Positions 1 to 6,440 are shown, counted from the first letter of the stretch. The stretch: DNA of 7,109 bases from Paludibacter sp. (GCA_030655595.1 JAUSNQ010000064.1:1-7109); one strand, 5' to 3'. Notes: generated from the sequence alone by a model not told the origin. Numbers and translations: made by a program.

Positions 1-534
1 GATGAGTACTTTGTCTGCAACCTCGCTGCTTGTAAAGGGGAGTGTTGCATAGAAGGAGATGCCGGTGCTCCATTGGAAGATCATGAAATTGAAAAGATTC
101 AGGAAATACTGCCATTAATCTGGCATGATTTGACTGAGCAATCCAAAGCGCTGATTAATTTACAAGGGATTTCATACATCGATGAAGAAAATGAGTCTGT
201 TACTTCCATTGTGAATGGCAGAGAATGTGTTTTTACTTATTTTGATGAATCAGGAACGTGTAAATGTGCTATTGAAAAAGCGTTCAGGGAGGGCAAAACT
301 GATTTTCCAAAACCAATATCCTGTCATCTTTATCCGGTGAGGGTTCAAAAATACAAAAATTTCAGAGCAGTAAATTATCATCGCTGGAAAATATGCGGTT
401 GTGCAATTGATCTGGGCGGTAAGTTGAAAGTTCCGCTTTATCAGTTTTTAAAAGAGCCTCTCGAGCGTAAGTTTGGTCATGATTGGTACGAGCAATTAAC
501 CATAGCAGCTCAAGAAATTAATCAAATCAAATAA
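1..534 (+). CDS. DUF3109 family cysteine-rich protein (5' end missing)
   Basis: The reading frame is open from the first base to the TAA at 532-534, giving 177 codons; the true start lies upstream of the window. The TTG at 73 is an internal leucine codon, since the conserved N-terminal cysteine cluster lies before it. Visible residues include a Cx4Cx3CC cluster (C6, C11, C15, C16), C76, C87 and C89 (CKC), C108 in a SCHLYPVR segment, and C132 and C134 (CGC). Ten cysteines in this arrangement recall the Bacteroidetes DUF3109 family, which resembles the CxxxCxxCC putative metal-chelating proteins (YkgJ-like). A bound Zn or Fe-S centre is therefore an inference, and the biochemical role is unknown. 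There is no signal peptide in the visible part and no membrane segment, so it is probably cytosolic. It ends 4 nt before cinA and is likely co-transcribed with it. Confidence 0.85.
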   Translation, partial: DEYFVCNLAACKGECCIEGDAGAPLEDHEIEKIQEILPLIWHDLTEQSKALINLQGISYIDEENESVTSIVNGRECVFTYFDESGTCKCAIEKAFREGKTDFPKPISCHLYPVRVQKYKNFRAVNYHRWKICGCAIDLGGKLKVPLYQFLKEPLERKFGHDWYEQLTIAAQEINQIK

Positions 535-538
535 TTCC

Positions 539-1780
539 ATGCAAGTTGAAATAATTACCATCGGTGACGAGATTTTAATCGGACAAATTGTGGATACGAA
601 TTCTGCCTGGATGGCTGTTGAACTTAACAGAGCGGGATTTGATGTTGTACAGATTACATCGGTACATGATTACGAGCCGCAGATTACGGAAGCTTTAAAT
701 TCCGCCTTGTCACGTGCAGAAGTTGTGCTGATTACAGGTGGAATAGGACCAACCAAAGATGATATTACAAAACAAGCCTTGTGTGAGTTCTTTGAAGCAA
801 ATTTGATTTTCAGCCAACAGGTTTATGAGGATATTGCGAATTTACTGCGCAATCGTGCTCGTGCGATGAATGAATTAACCAAGTCGCAGGCAATGGTTCC
901 GGATAATGCTAAAATTATTCGAAACTCATTGGGGACAGCCCCAATTACTTGGTTTGAACAAAATGGCAAAATCGTAGTCTCAATGCCCGGAGTGCCTTAT
1001 GAGATGAAACAGGTCATGACGGAAGCAATTATTCCAAGGCTATTGCAATACTTCCAGCCCGAATCCATCATTCATCAAACGATTCTGGTAAGCGGATATC
1101 CCGAGTCGGCACTAGCGTTGAAAATTGCAGATTGGGAAAACGAATTGCCCGAGAATATTCACCTCGCCTATTTACCAAATTTCAATATTGTAAAGTTAAG
1201 ATTAAGTGCTAAAAATTTCGATTACGCATCTACGTTGGTTTTAATCAATGAGAAAGTAGCAGCCTTGAAATTAATTTTGGGAGATGCTATTATTGCAGAA
1301 GAAGATATCTCATTGGAAGCGCTTGTGGGCAAATATTTAACAAAGCTAGGAAAGACGTTAGCGACTGCTGAAAGTTGTACCGGTGGTTATATTGCTCACC
1401 GCATAACATCGGTTTCGGGAAGTTCCCGGTATTTTAATGGGTCTGTTGTTGCATACCAGGATGAGGTGAAGGAACAAGTGTTAAACGTTGATCGGAGTAA
1501 TTTGGTTAGTTATGGTGCTGTCAGTCAGGAAGTCGTGGAACAAATGGCTACCGGTGCATTAAAACTGATGCAAACTGATTTTGCAATTGCGACTTCAGGC
1601 ATTGCGGGACCTGATGGAGGAACACCGGAAAAACCGGTAGGTACTGTTTGGATTGCGCTTGGCACAAGGGAAAATATTGTCAGCAAACCATTTCAGTTCA
1701 AACTCAATCGGGAGCAGAATATTGAACGGACTACTCAGACTTCCCTGTTGATGTTGCTCGACGCTATACGCAATTTGTAG
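539..1780 (+). CDS. cinA: CinA family protein: nucleotide pyrophosphatase-like domain plus NMN deamidase domain
   Basis: A full-length two-domain CinA of 413 residues, the usual family size. The N-terminal molybdopterin-binding-like (COG1058) domain covers roughly residues 1-170. It shows ITIGDEILIGQIVDTNS near the start and GGIGPTKDDIT at 67-77. A linker region follows to about residue 250. The C-terminal PncC-type amidohydrolase domain has AESCTGG with the likely catalytic Ser279, a GSVVAY segment, and GIAGPDGGTPEKPVGT around 354-369. Characterised relatives deamidate nicotinamide mononucleotide in the pyridine nucleotide salvage cycle, and some N-terminal domains hydrolyse ADP-ribose; which activities hold here is inferred. 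The name comes from 'competence/damage-inducible', but nothing here shows such regulation. The ATG at 539 fits the conserved N-terminus; no Shine-Dalgarno precedes it, as is normal in Bacteroidetes. It probably shares a transcript with the upstream DUF3109 gene. Confidence 0.95.
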   Translation: MQVEIITIGDEILIGQIVDTNSAWMAVELNRAGFDVVQITSVHDYEPQITEALNSALSRAEVVLITGGIGPTKDDITKQALCEFFEANLIFSQQVYEDIANLLRNRARAMNELTKSQAMVPDNAKIIRNSLGTAPITWFEQNGKIVVSMPGVPYEMKQVMTEAIIPRLLQYFQPESIIHQTILVSGYPESALALKIADWENELPENIHLAYLPNFNIVKLRLSAKNFDYASTLVLINEKVAALKLILGDAIIAEEDISLEALVGKYLTKLGKTLATAESCTGGYIAHRITSVSGSSRYFNGSVVAYQDEVKEQVLNVDRSNLVSYGAVSQEVVEQMATGALKLMQTDFAIATSGIAGPDGGTPEKPVGTVWIALGTRENIVSKPFQFKLNREQNIERTTQTSLLMLLDAIRNL

Positions 1781-1869
1781 TATAGAGTAGTTTAATCGAT
1801 TGATTCTCATTTGAATAATAGTTTGAATGAGTCAGGTTCTAAAAAAACAGAAAAATTATAATTAATTAC

Positions 1870-1900
1870 TTGCGGGTTTAAAATAAATAGTGTACTTTTG
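1870..1900 (+). promoter_or_regulatory. Bacteroidetes-type promoter for the rpmB operon
   Basis: TTG at 1870-1872 (-33 element) and TACTTTTG at 1893-1900 (-7 element, exact match to TAnnTTTG) are separated by 20 nt, the spacing preferred by the primary sigma factor of Bacteroidetes. The predicted start of transcription is about 1904-1907, leaving a 5' leader of roughly 40 nt that is very A-rich before the rpmB ATG. The 165-nt gap between cinA and rpmB holds this promoter but no convincing terminator for cinA: only a weak CTCATT/AATGAG stem near 1807-1832 without a T-tract. Confidence 0.85.
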
Positions 1901-1945
1901 CACACTGTTTTTGAGAAAAAATGTAAATAAAAAAAAGATATAGAA

Positions 1946-2185
1946 ATGTCAAAAATTTGTCAGATTACCGGAAAAAAAGCGATGGTTGGAAACAATGTTT
2001 CCCACTCAAAGCGCCGTACTAAAAGGACTTTTGATGTAAATTTGTTTACTAAAAAGTTTTATTGGGTTGAGCAGGATACATGGATTAGCCTGAAAGTTTC
2101 TGCATCCGGTTTGCGCACCATCAATAAATTGGGTTTGGATGTAGCAATTAAAAAAGCTGCGGATAAAGGGTATTTATACGCATAA
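1946..2185 (+). CDS. rpmB: 50S ribosomal protein bL28
   Basis: This 79-residue basic protein begins [11 protein letters not shown], followed by [13 protein letters not shown], the N-terminal hallmark of bL28. The rest ([31 protein letters not shown]) fits the family over its whole length. bL28 binds 23S rRNA in the large subunit. The only cysteine is Cys5, so this is the zinc-independent (C-minus) form. It is the first gene of a three-gene ribosomal operon with its own promoter. Its leader is A-rich with an A at -3 and no Shine-Dalgarno, which fits initiation in this phylum. rpmG follows after 19 nt. Confidence 0.97.
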   Translation: MSKICQITGKKAMVGNNVSHSKRRTKRTFDVNLFTKKFYWVEQDTWISLKVSASGLRTINKLGLDVAIKKAADKGYLYA

Positions 2186-2187
2186 TT

Positions 2188-2195
2188 AAGGGAGG
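2188..2195 (+). promoter_or_regulatory. Strong Shine-Dalgarno sequence before rpmG
   Basis: AAGGGAGG lies in the short rpmB-rpmG gap. Its core GGAGG (2191-2195) is fully complementary to the CCUCC anti-Shine-Dalgarno core, with 9 nt between it and the rpmG ATG, an optimal distance. None of the other start codons in this window has a comparable purine-rich box. Bacteroidetes genes mostly lack such sites because the anti-SD is sequestered on the ribosome, so its presence is unusual. Confidence 0.7.
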
Positions 2196-2204
2196 AAATT
2201 TTAA

Positions 2205-2393
2205 ATGGCAAAAAAATCGAAAGAAGCTAGAGTACAGGTTATATTAGAATGTACTGAACACAAAGAAAGCGGAATGCCCGGAACTTCACGTTATATTACG
2301 ATGAAAAACAGGAAAAATACGCCAAGTCGTATGGAGTTGAAGAAATACAACCCAATATTGAAAAAAGTTACTGTTCACAAAGAAATTAAATAA
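2205..2393 (+). CDS. rpmG: 50S ribosomal protein bL33
   Basis: This 62-residue, lysine-rich protein reads [19 protein letters not shown] near its start, then [22 protein letters not shown], which is the bL33 core. Bacteroidetes bL33 proteins are typically about this long. bL33 sits near the ribosomal E site on 23S rRNA. Only one cysteine (Cys16) is present, so the paired CxxC zinc ligands of C-plus bL33 are absent and this is the zinc-free form. The gene lies between rpmB (19-nt gap) and the DUF4295 gene (9-nt gap), in one transcript. It has an exceptional Shine-Dalgarno sequence, which the neighbouring genes lack. Confidence 0.97.
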   Translation: MAKKSKEARVQVILECTEHKESGMPGTSRYITMKNRKNTPSRMELKKYNPILKKVTVHKEIK

Positions 2394-2402
2394 GATTGAA
2401 TC

Positions 2403-2555
2403 ATGGCAAAGAAAGCAGTTGCATCCCTTCAGAAAGGTGAAGGACGTTCATTCGCAAAGGTAATCAAGATGGTGAAATCACCTAAAACCGGAGCTTATAT
2501 TTTTCAGGAAGAAATGATACATAACGATAAGGTGAAAGACTTTTTTGCAAAATAA
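2403..2555 (+). CDS. DUF4295 family small basic protein, probable ribosomal protein bL38
   Basis: A 50-codon gene with ATG at 2403 and TAA at 2553-2555. The protein starts MAKKAVASLQKGEGRSFAKV and ends VKDFFAK, with many lysines and a KSPKTGAYIFQEEM segment. Its length, composition and position directly after rpmG match the DUF4295 family, which is found in Bacteroidetes. As I recall, cryo-EM of the Flavobacterium johnsoniae ribosome revealed a new large-subunit protein named bL38, and I believe it belongs to this family; that link comes from memory and is not visible here. It starts 9 nt after rpmG and is followed by the operon terminator, so it is co-expressed with bL28 and bL33. No cysteines are present. 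It is easily missed by gene finders with a 60-residue cutoff. Confidence 0.88.
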   Translation: MAKKAVASLQKGEGRSFAKVIKMVKSPKTGAYIFQEEMIHNDKVKDFFAK

Positions 2556-2580
2556 TTTTCAACCTTGTTTTAAAATATTG

Positions 2581-2625
2581 AAAGAATCCTCTCATTTACA
2601 GAATGAGGGGATTTTTTATTTTTAA
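2581..2625 (+). terminator. Rho-independent terminator of the rpmB-rpmG-DUF4295 operon
   Basis: AATCCTCTCATT (2585-2596) pairs with AATGAGGGGATT (2602-2613) over 12 bp with one T-G wobble, around the 5-nt loop TACAG. A run of six T begins at 2612, followed after one A by five more T. A few A bases before the stem can extend it by pairing with the T-tract. It lies 25 nt after the DUF4295 stop codon. Confidence 0.92.
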
Positions 2626-2642
2626 AATATGGAAAAAATGCT

Positions 2643-2650
2643 TAATTTTG
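2643..2650 (+). promoter_or_regulatory. Possible -7 element of the ftsY operon promoter
   Basis: TAATTTTG matches TAnnTTTG exactly and lies just after the preceding terminator, where a new promoter is expected. The region about 20 nt upstream is only a T-rich stretch (around 2614-2623) without a TTG, so the -33 element is weak. If used, the 5' leader of ftsY would be about 85 nt long and contain the repeated AAATAG hexamers at 2688-2727. Confidence 0.45.
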
Positions 2651-2741
2651 TCACTTCTCAATTTGCTTATCAACTTCTGATTAGCACAAATAGTAAATAG
2701 CAAATGATTAAATAGTAAAACAAATAGCAGTTATATATTAC

Positions 2742-3695
2742 ATGGGTATATTCGATTTTTTTAATAAAGATAAAAAGGAAACGCTGGATCAAGGTTTGTC
2801 GAAAACCAAAGAAAGTGTTTTTTCCAAGATATCACGGGCTGTAGTTGGTAAGTCGAAAGTGGATGATGAAGTGTTGGACAACTTAGAGGAAGTCTTGATT
2901 ACCTCTGATGTGGGCGTTGAAACCACTTTACGAATCATAGAACGTATTGAAAAACGTGTTTTAGCAGATAAATATGTCAATACAAGTGAATTAAATTCAA
3001 TACTGAAAGAGGAAATTGCTGCATTGCTAGCTGAAAATAATGCAAACATCACCATTGATTTTGAATCAGAATTACCGGCATCTCCTTATGTGATTATGGT
3101 AGTCGGTGTAAATGGTGTTGGTAAAACTACCACCATCGGCAAGTTGGCATATCAATTTAAAAAGGCCGGAAAATCTGTCTATTTAGGTGCTGCTGATACG
3201 TTTCGCGCAGCTGCTGTTGAACAGCTGGTCATATGGGGAGAGCGGGTAGGAGTGCCTGTTATCAAACAGAAAATGGGATCAGACCCAGCTTCAGTTGCAT
3301 ACGACACCATTGCTTCTGCTAAATCAAATGCTGCTGATGTAGTAATTATTGATACTGCAGGTCGCCTTCATAATAAAGTGAATTTGATGAATGAGTTGAC
3401 CAAAATTCGCAACGTGATGCAAAAGATTATTCCCGGAGCTCCACACGAAGTGTTGCTGGTACTGGATGGATCAACCGGACAGAATGCTTTTGAGCAGGCA
3501 AAGCAGTTCACGAAAGCAACAGATGTGAACGCCTTGGCGATTACTAAATTAGATGGTACGGCAAAAGGTGGGGTGGTCATTGGCATTTCGGATCAATTTA
3601 AAATTCCGGTTAAATACATCGGATTGGGTGAAGGGGTAGAACATTTACAGGTATTTGACAGAGAAGCATTTGTCAGTTCATTGTTTGAGTCATGA
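2742..3695 (+). CDS. ftsY: Signal recognition particle receptor FtsY
   Basis: This 317-residue SRP GTPase binds the SRP-ribosome-nascent chain complex at the inner membrane and passes it to the Sec translocon. A helical N domain spans about residues 20-100. The G domain follows, with P-loop GVNGVGKTTT (G122 to T131; Lys128, Thr129), DTFRAAAVEQL from 152, DTAGR at 204-208 and the guanine-specificity motif TKLDGTAKGG at 268-277. The C-terminal YIGLGEGVEHLQVFD is typical of FtsY and differs from the Ffh M-domain extension. The acidic A domain of Escherichia coli FtsY is missing, as in many bacteria; a short start with MGIFDFFNKDKKE could provide the membrane-binding amphipathic segment. The ATG at 2742 is followed by that family-typical start. 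It is the first gene of an operon with rimO and two HU-like genes. Confidence 0.97.
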   Translation: MGIFDFFNKDKKETLDQGLSKTKESVFSKISRAVVGKSKVDDEVLDNLEEVLITSDVGVETTLRIIERIEKRVLADKYVNTSELNSILKEEIAALLAENNANITIDFESELPASPYVIMVVGVNGVGKTTTIGKLAYQFKKAGKSVYLGAADTFRAAAVEQLVIWGERVGVPVIKQKMGSDPASVAYDTIASAKSNAADVVIIDTAGRLHNKVNLMNELTKIRNVMQKIIPGAPHEVLLVLDGSTGQNAFEQAKQFTKATDVNALAITKLDGTAKGGVVIGISDQFKIPVKYIGLGEGVEHLQVFDREAFVSSLFES

Positions 3696-4984
3696 CAAAA
3701 GGCAGAGTTGATATCATTACCATGGGTTGTTCCAAAAATCTGGTTGATTCGGAACAGTTGATGCGCCAGTTTGATGCTTTGGGCTATCAAGTCCGCCATG
3801 ATGCAGATAATCCGGATGGGGAAATTGTAATTATAAACACCTGCGGATTTATAGGAGATGCCAAGGAAGAGAGTGTTAATGCTATTTTGCAGTTAGCAGA
3901 ATTAAAAAAACGACATAAAATTGATAAGTTGTATGTCATGGGCTGTTTGTCGGAAAGATACATGGCTGATTTACAAAAAGAAATCCCCGAAGTTGATAAG
4001 TATTTCGGGAAGTTTAATTACAACGACATCTTAACTCATTTAGGTCAGGAATACAGGGCAGATTTGAGGTTAGAACGTTCTTTAACAACACCTGCACATT
4101 ATGCTTATTTGAAAATATCAGAAGGCTGTAACCGTACCTGTTCTTATTGTGCTATTCCGCTGATAACTGGAAAGCACCGATCCAGGTCTATCGAGGATCT
4201 GGAAACTGAGGTTAAAAAGTTAGTTGAAAAGGGTGTTAAGGAATTTCAGTTGATTGCGCAGGATTTATCTTCATACGGACTCGACAGGTACAAGGAACAG
4301 AAATTGGCGAGTTTATTGGAGCGTTTGTCGGATATACAGGGAGTTGAATGGATTCGTTTACATTATGCATACCCTTCTCATTTTCCTTATGACATCCTGA
4401 AGGTGATGCGGGAAAGAGATAATGTTTGTAAGTATTTGGATATTGCATTGCAGCACGTGAGCGATAACATGCTCAAAATCATGCGAAGAAATATTACCAA
4501 GGAGCAAACGTATCAACTCATTCAAAGAATCAGGGAGGAAGTTCCGGGTATTCATTTAAGAACAACGGTGTTGCTCGGACACCCCGGAGAAACGGAGGAT
4601 GATGTGGCTGAATTGAAAGATTTTTTACGTTTTGCACGGTTTGAAAGATTAGGTGCATTCGTATATTCACATGAAGAAAGCACACATGCTTACGAGCACT
4701 ATCAGGATGATATTCCACTTGAAGTAAAGCAACAAAGAATGGATGAGATTATGTCCTTACAACAGGAAATTTCTGCTGAAATCAATCAACAGAAAATTGG
4801 AAAAACCATGAAGGTAATCATTGATCGCAGAGAAACAGATTATTACATCGGCAGAACAGAATTTGATTCACCGGAAGTAGATCCCGAAGTGTTGATTTCG
4901 GCTGATAACAAAGGAATTGAGATTGGATCCTTCTATGATGCAGAGATTTTAGATGCTACTGATTTTGATTTATATGCAAGATAA
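3692..4984 (+). CDS. rimO: Ribosomal protein uS12 methylthiotransferase RimO
   Basis: This 430-residue radical-SAM enzyme adds a methylthio group to the conserved aspartate of ribosomal protein uS12 (Asp89 in E. coli). The N-terminal UPF0004 domain carries the three ligands of the auxiliary 4Fe-4S cluster: C13 (MGCSKNLVDSE), C51 (NTCGF) and C85 (MGCLSERY). The radical-SAM motif CNRTCSYC gives C146, C150 and C153 for the second cluster. A TRAM domain occupies roughly residues 365-430, starting near GKTMKVIIDRRE. The N-terminal MGCSKNLVDSE and the length point to RimO rather than the tRNA enzyme MiaB or MtaB. Its ATG overlaps the ftsY stop in ATGA, which suggests translational coupling. It sits next to a ribosomal-protein operon, matching its substrate class. 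Confidence 0.96.
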   Translation: MTKGRVDIITMGCSKNLVDSEQLMRQFDALGYQVRHDADNPDGEIVIINTCGFIGDAKEESVNAILQLAELKKRHKIDKLYVMGCLSERYMADLQKEIPEVDKYFGKFNYNDILTHLGQEYRADLRLERSLTTPAHYAYLKISEGCNRTCSYCAIPLITGKHRSRSIEDLETEVKKLVEKGVKEFQLIAQDLSSYGLDRYKEQKLASLLERLSDIQGVEWIRLHYAYPSHFPYDILKVMRERDNVCKYLDIALQHVSDNMLKIMRRNITKEQTYQLIQRIREEVPGIHLRTTVLLGHPGETEDDVAELKDFLRFARFERLGAFVYSHEESTHAYEHYQDDIPLEVKQQRMDEIMSLQQEISAEINQQKIGKTMKVIIDRRETDYYIGRTEFDSPEVDPEVLISADNKGIEIGSFYDAEILDATDFDLYAR

Positions 4985-4993
4985 AAATACTTA

Positions 4994-5287
4994 ATGATGA
5001 AACACAAAGATTTATTAATTGCCATTGCTTCAAGCATGAATCAATCTGAAGAAACCGTTGAAAAGCTTATGGATGCAACTGTTGAGATATTGAAAACACA
5101 GTTGATAGAAGGCAATACAATCGGTTTGCAGGGTTTCGGTTCTTTTGAATTAAGAAGAAAGGAAGAAAGACTTTCAGTTCATCCTGTTACCAAAATCAGG
5201 ACGTTGATTCCACCAAAATTGGTTGTGAATTTCAAACAAAGTAGTACACTCAAGGTTAAACTCAAAGAAATTCCACGTCATGAGTAA
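4994..5287 (+). CDS. HU-family DNA-binding protein (short paralogue)
   Basis: This 97-residue protein has the HU/IHF fold pattern. Two N-terminal helices (about 4-39) are followed by the conserved turn LQGFGSFELRRK (45-56). A beta-arm segment contains the intercalating-type proline, P64 in SVHPVTK, and the return strand is PPKLVVNFKQSSTLK (73-87). In classical HU the arm reads RNPATG; here it reads VHPVTK, so the proline is kept but the Asn and Gly are not. This is a divergent HU and not the housekeeping one. It begins 9 nt after rimO, and its last 8 nt overlap the next HU gene. That arrangement suggests coupled synthesis and a possible heterodimer with that protein. An ATG immediately follows the chosen start at 4997; the choice between them is open. 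No signal or membrane segment is seen. Confidence 0.88.
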   Translation: MMKHKDLLIAIASSMNQSEETVEKLMDATVEILKTQLIEGNTIGLQGFGSFELRRKEERLSVHPVTKIRTLIPPKLVVNFKQSSTLKVKLKEIPRHE

Positions 5288-6368
5288 AACGAAAATAAAT
5301 GCTGCTGAAATTGCAGAATTGGTTGCCGAAAGCATCTCGGTCAATAAAAGACTGACAGACGATTTCCTGAAAGTGTTGGTTGCCACAATTGAAGAATCTT
5401 TGATGGCCAATGATGTTGTCAAAATCAAAGGATTAGGAACATTCAAATTGCAATGGAATGAACCCAGAAAGAGTGTTGATGTAAATACCGGTGCGGAAAT
5501 TATCATCGACGGCTACCATAAAGTTGTTTTTACCCCTGAAGCAAATTTGAAAGAACTAGTAAATGAACCGTATTCTCATCTGGAAGCTGTAGTACTTGCT
5601 TATGAAGACGATAATCATGATTCTACAGCAGATTTGGTTGATGCGGATGAAACACCAAAACCACTTAAATTATTTGCGGAGCATGCGAATGAAATAAAAG
5701 GCATTCTATCGGAGATTAATTCTTTGAACAAAAATGAAGAAGAAATAGTCATTGAGGTTCCTTCTGTTCAGGACACTTCTGAAGAATTTCAACACAAAAT
5801 ATCAAATCCTCCTACTAAGAAAAAATCGAATCTTTATAAAGATAAAAGTCTTAGTTTCTTTTTTATGGGTATCATGGTTGGCGGATTGTTGATTTACATA
5901 TTAATCTATTTTAATGTGATCTTCAAGATTGCCAATTTTCTCAAAACAGATAGAACGCAATTCGAAGCAGTTCTGCCATACGAAGGAGTATCGGTTGTTC
6001 CCGATACAGTTTCAAGCCAAATGCTCGAACCTTCAGTTGATGATGAATTAGAATTTGAACTAAACGATGAGCCGGTTGATCATCTTCAAATTTTGTTTGA
6101 TCAGCCTCGGGTATACACAGAATTTATTGCCACAGAAAAGGTTATTCAAGGGAGTAGACTTACACGAATTGCGGAGCGTCATTATGGAGTTAAAGAATTT
6201 TGGGTTTACATTTATGAGGCCAACATGGAGCAGTTTACTTCGCCTGATCAAATTTCTCCTGGTAAAATTTTAAAAATTCCAAAACTCAATCCTGTTTTGG
6301 CTGATAAGAATAACCCAAGGTGTTTGGAATATGCGCTAAAACTTCATGATTTGTACTTGAAAAAATAA
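5280..6368 (+). CDS. Membrane-anchored HU-domain protein with C-terminal LysM-like domain
   Basis: This 362-residue protein has four parts. (1) An HU-like domain covers residues 1-95, with IKGLGTFKLQWNEPRKSVDVNTG at 49-71 and KVVFTPEANLKELV at 81-94. (2) An acidic, low-complexity linker covers about 97-175. (3) A basic patch KKKSNLYKDK is followed by one hydrophobic helix at about 193-215 (FFFMGIMVGGLLIYILIYFN). The positive-inside rule places the HU domain in the cytoplasm. (4) The outside part has an acidic stretch near 240-260 and a LysM-like domain at about 283-336: VIQGSRLTRIAERHYG, then WVYIYEAN, then ISPGKILKIPKL. LysM domains usually bind the glycan of peptidoglycan. HU binds DNA, so a nucleoid-to-wall tether is inferred but not shown. 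At the arm tip Val68 replaces the usual proline. No family symbol is known to me. It is the last gene of the operon, with a terminator 22 nt downstream. Confidence 0.85.
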   Translation: MSKTKINAAEIAELVAESISVNKRLTDDFLKVLVATIEESLMANDVVKIKGLGTFKLQWNEPRKSVDVNTGAEIIIDGYHKVVFTPEANLKELVNEPYSHLEAVVLAYEDDNHDSTADLVDADETPKPLKLFAEHANEIKGILSEINSLNKNEEEIVIEVPSVQDTSEEFQHKISNPPTKKKSNLYKDKSLSFFFMGIMVGGLLIYILIYFNVIFKIANFLKTDRTQFEAVLPYEGVSVVPDTVSSQMLEPSVDDELEFELNDEPVDHLQILFDQPRVYTEFIATEKVIQGSRLTRIAERHYGVKEFWVYIYEANMEQFTSPDQISPGKILKIPKLNPVLADKNNPRCLEYALKLHDLYLKK

Positions 6369-6390
6369 CACTTGGTTTATTCTGAATTTC

Positions 6391-6440
6391 AACCTGATAA
6401 CCCGTCAGTTTTTATTGATAGGTTATCGGGTTTTTTGGTT
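6391..6440 (+). terminator. Rho-independent terminator after the ftsY-rimO-HU operon
   Basis: CCTGATAACC (6393-6402) pairs with GGTTATCGGG (6421-6430) over 10 bp with one T-G wobble, followed by six T (6431-6436). The 18-nt loop holds a small inner TCA/TGA pairing. Two A bases before the stem can pair with the T-tract. It lies 22 nt after the stop codon of the HU-LysM gene. Confidence 0.9.

Noticed and set aside
73..534. A TTG-initiated gene beginning at 73
   Set aside because: The same frame is open to position 1 and encodes the conserved Cx4Cx3CC cluster upstream, so TTG at 73 is an internal leucine codon of a gene that starts before the window.
1807..1832. Possible terminator after cinA (CTCATT/AATGAG)
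   Set aside because: The stem is 6 bp with a 14-nt loop and no T-tract follows, so it does not meet the pattern of the two clear terminators in the window.
5174..5506. A 110-codon antisense ORF on the minus strand
   Set aside because: It lies wholly over two well-supported HU-like genes on the + strand, has no recognisable motif and no promoter, and looks like a shadow frame. The other minus-strand ORFs over cinA, ftsY, rimO and the HU-LysM gene were dropped for the same reason.
6067..6273. A 68-codon + strand ORF inside the HU-LysM gene
   Set aside because: It is an out-of-frame ORF inside the LysM-coding region with no start context and no family resemblance.
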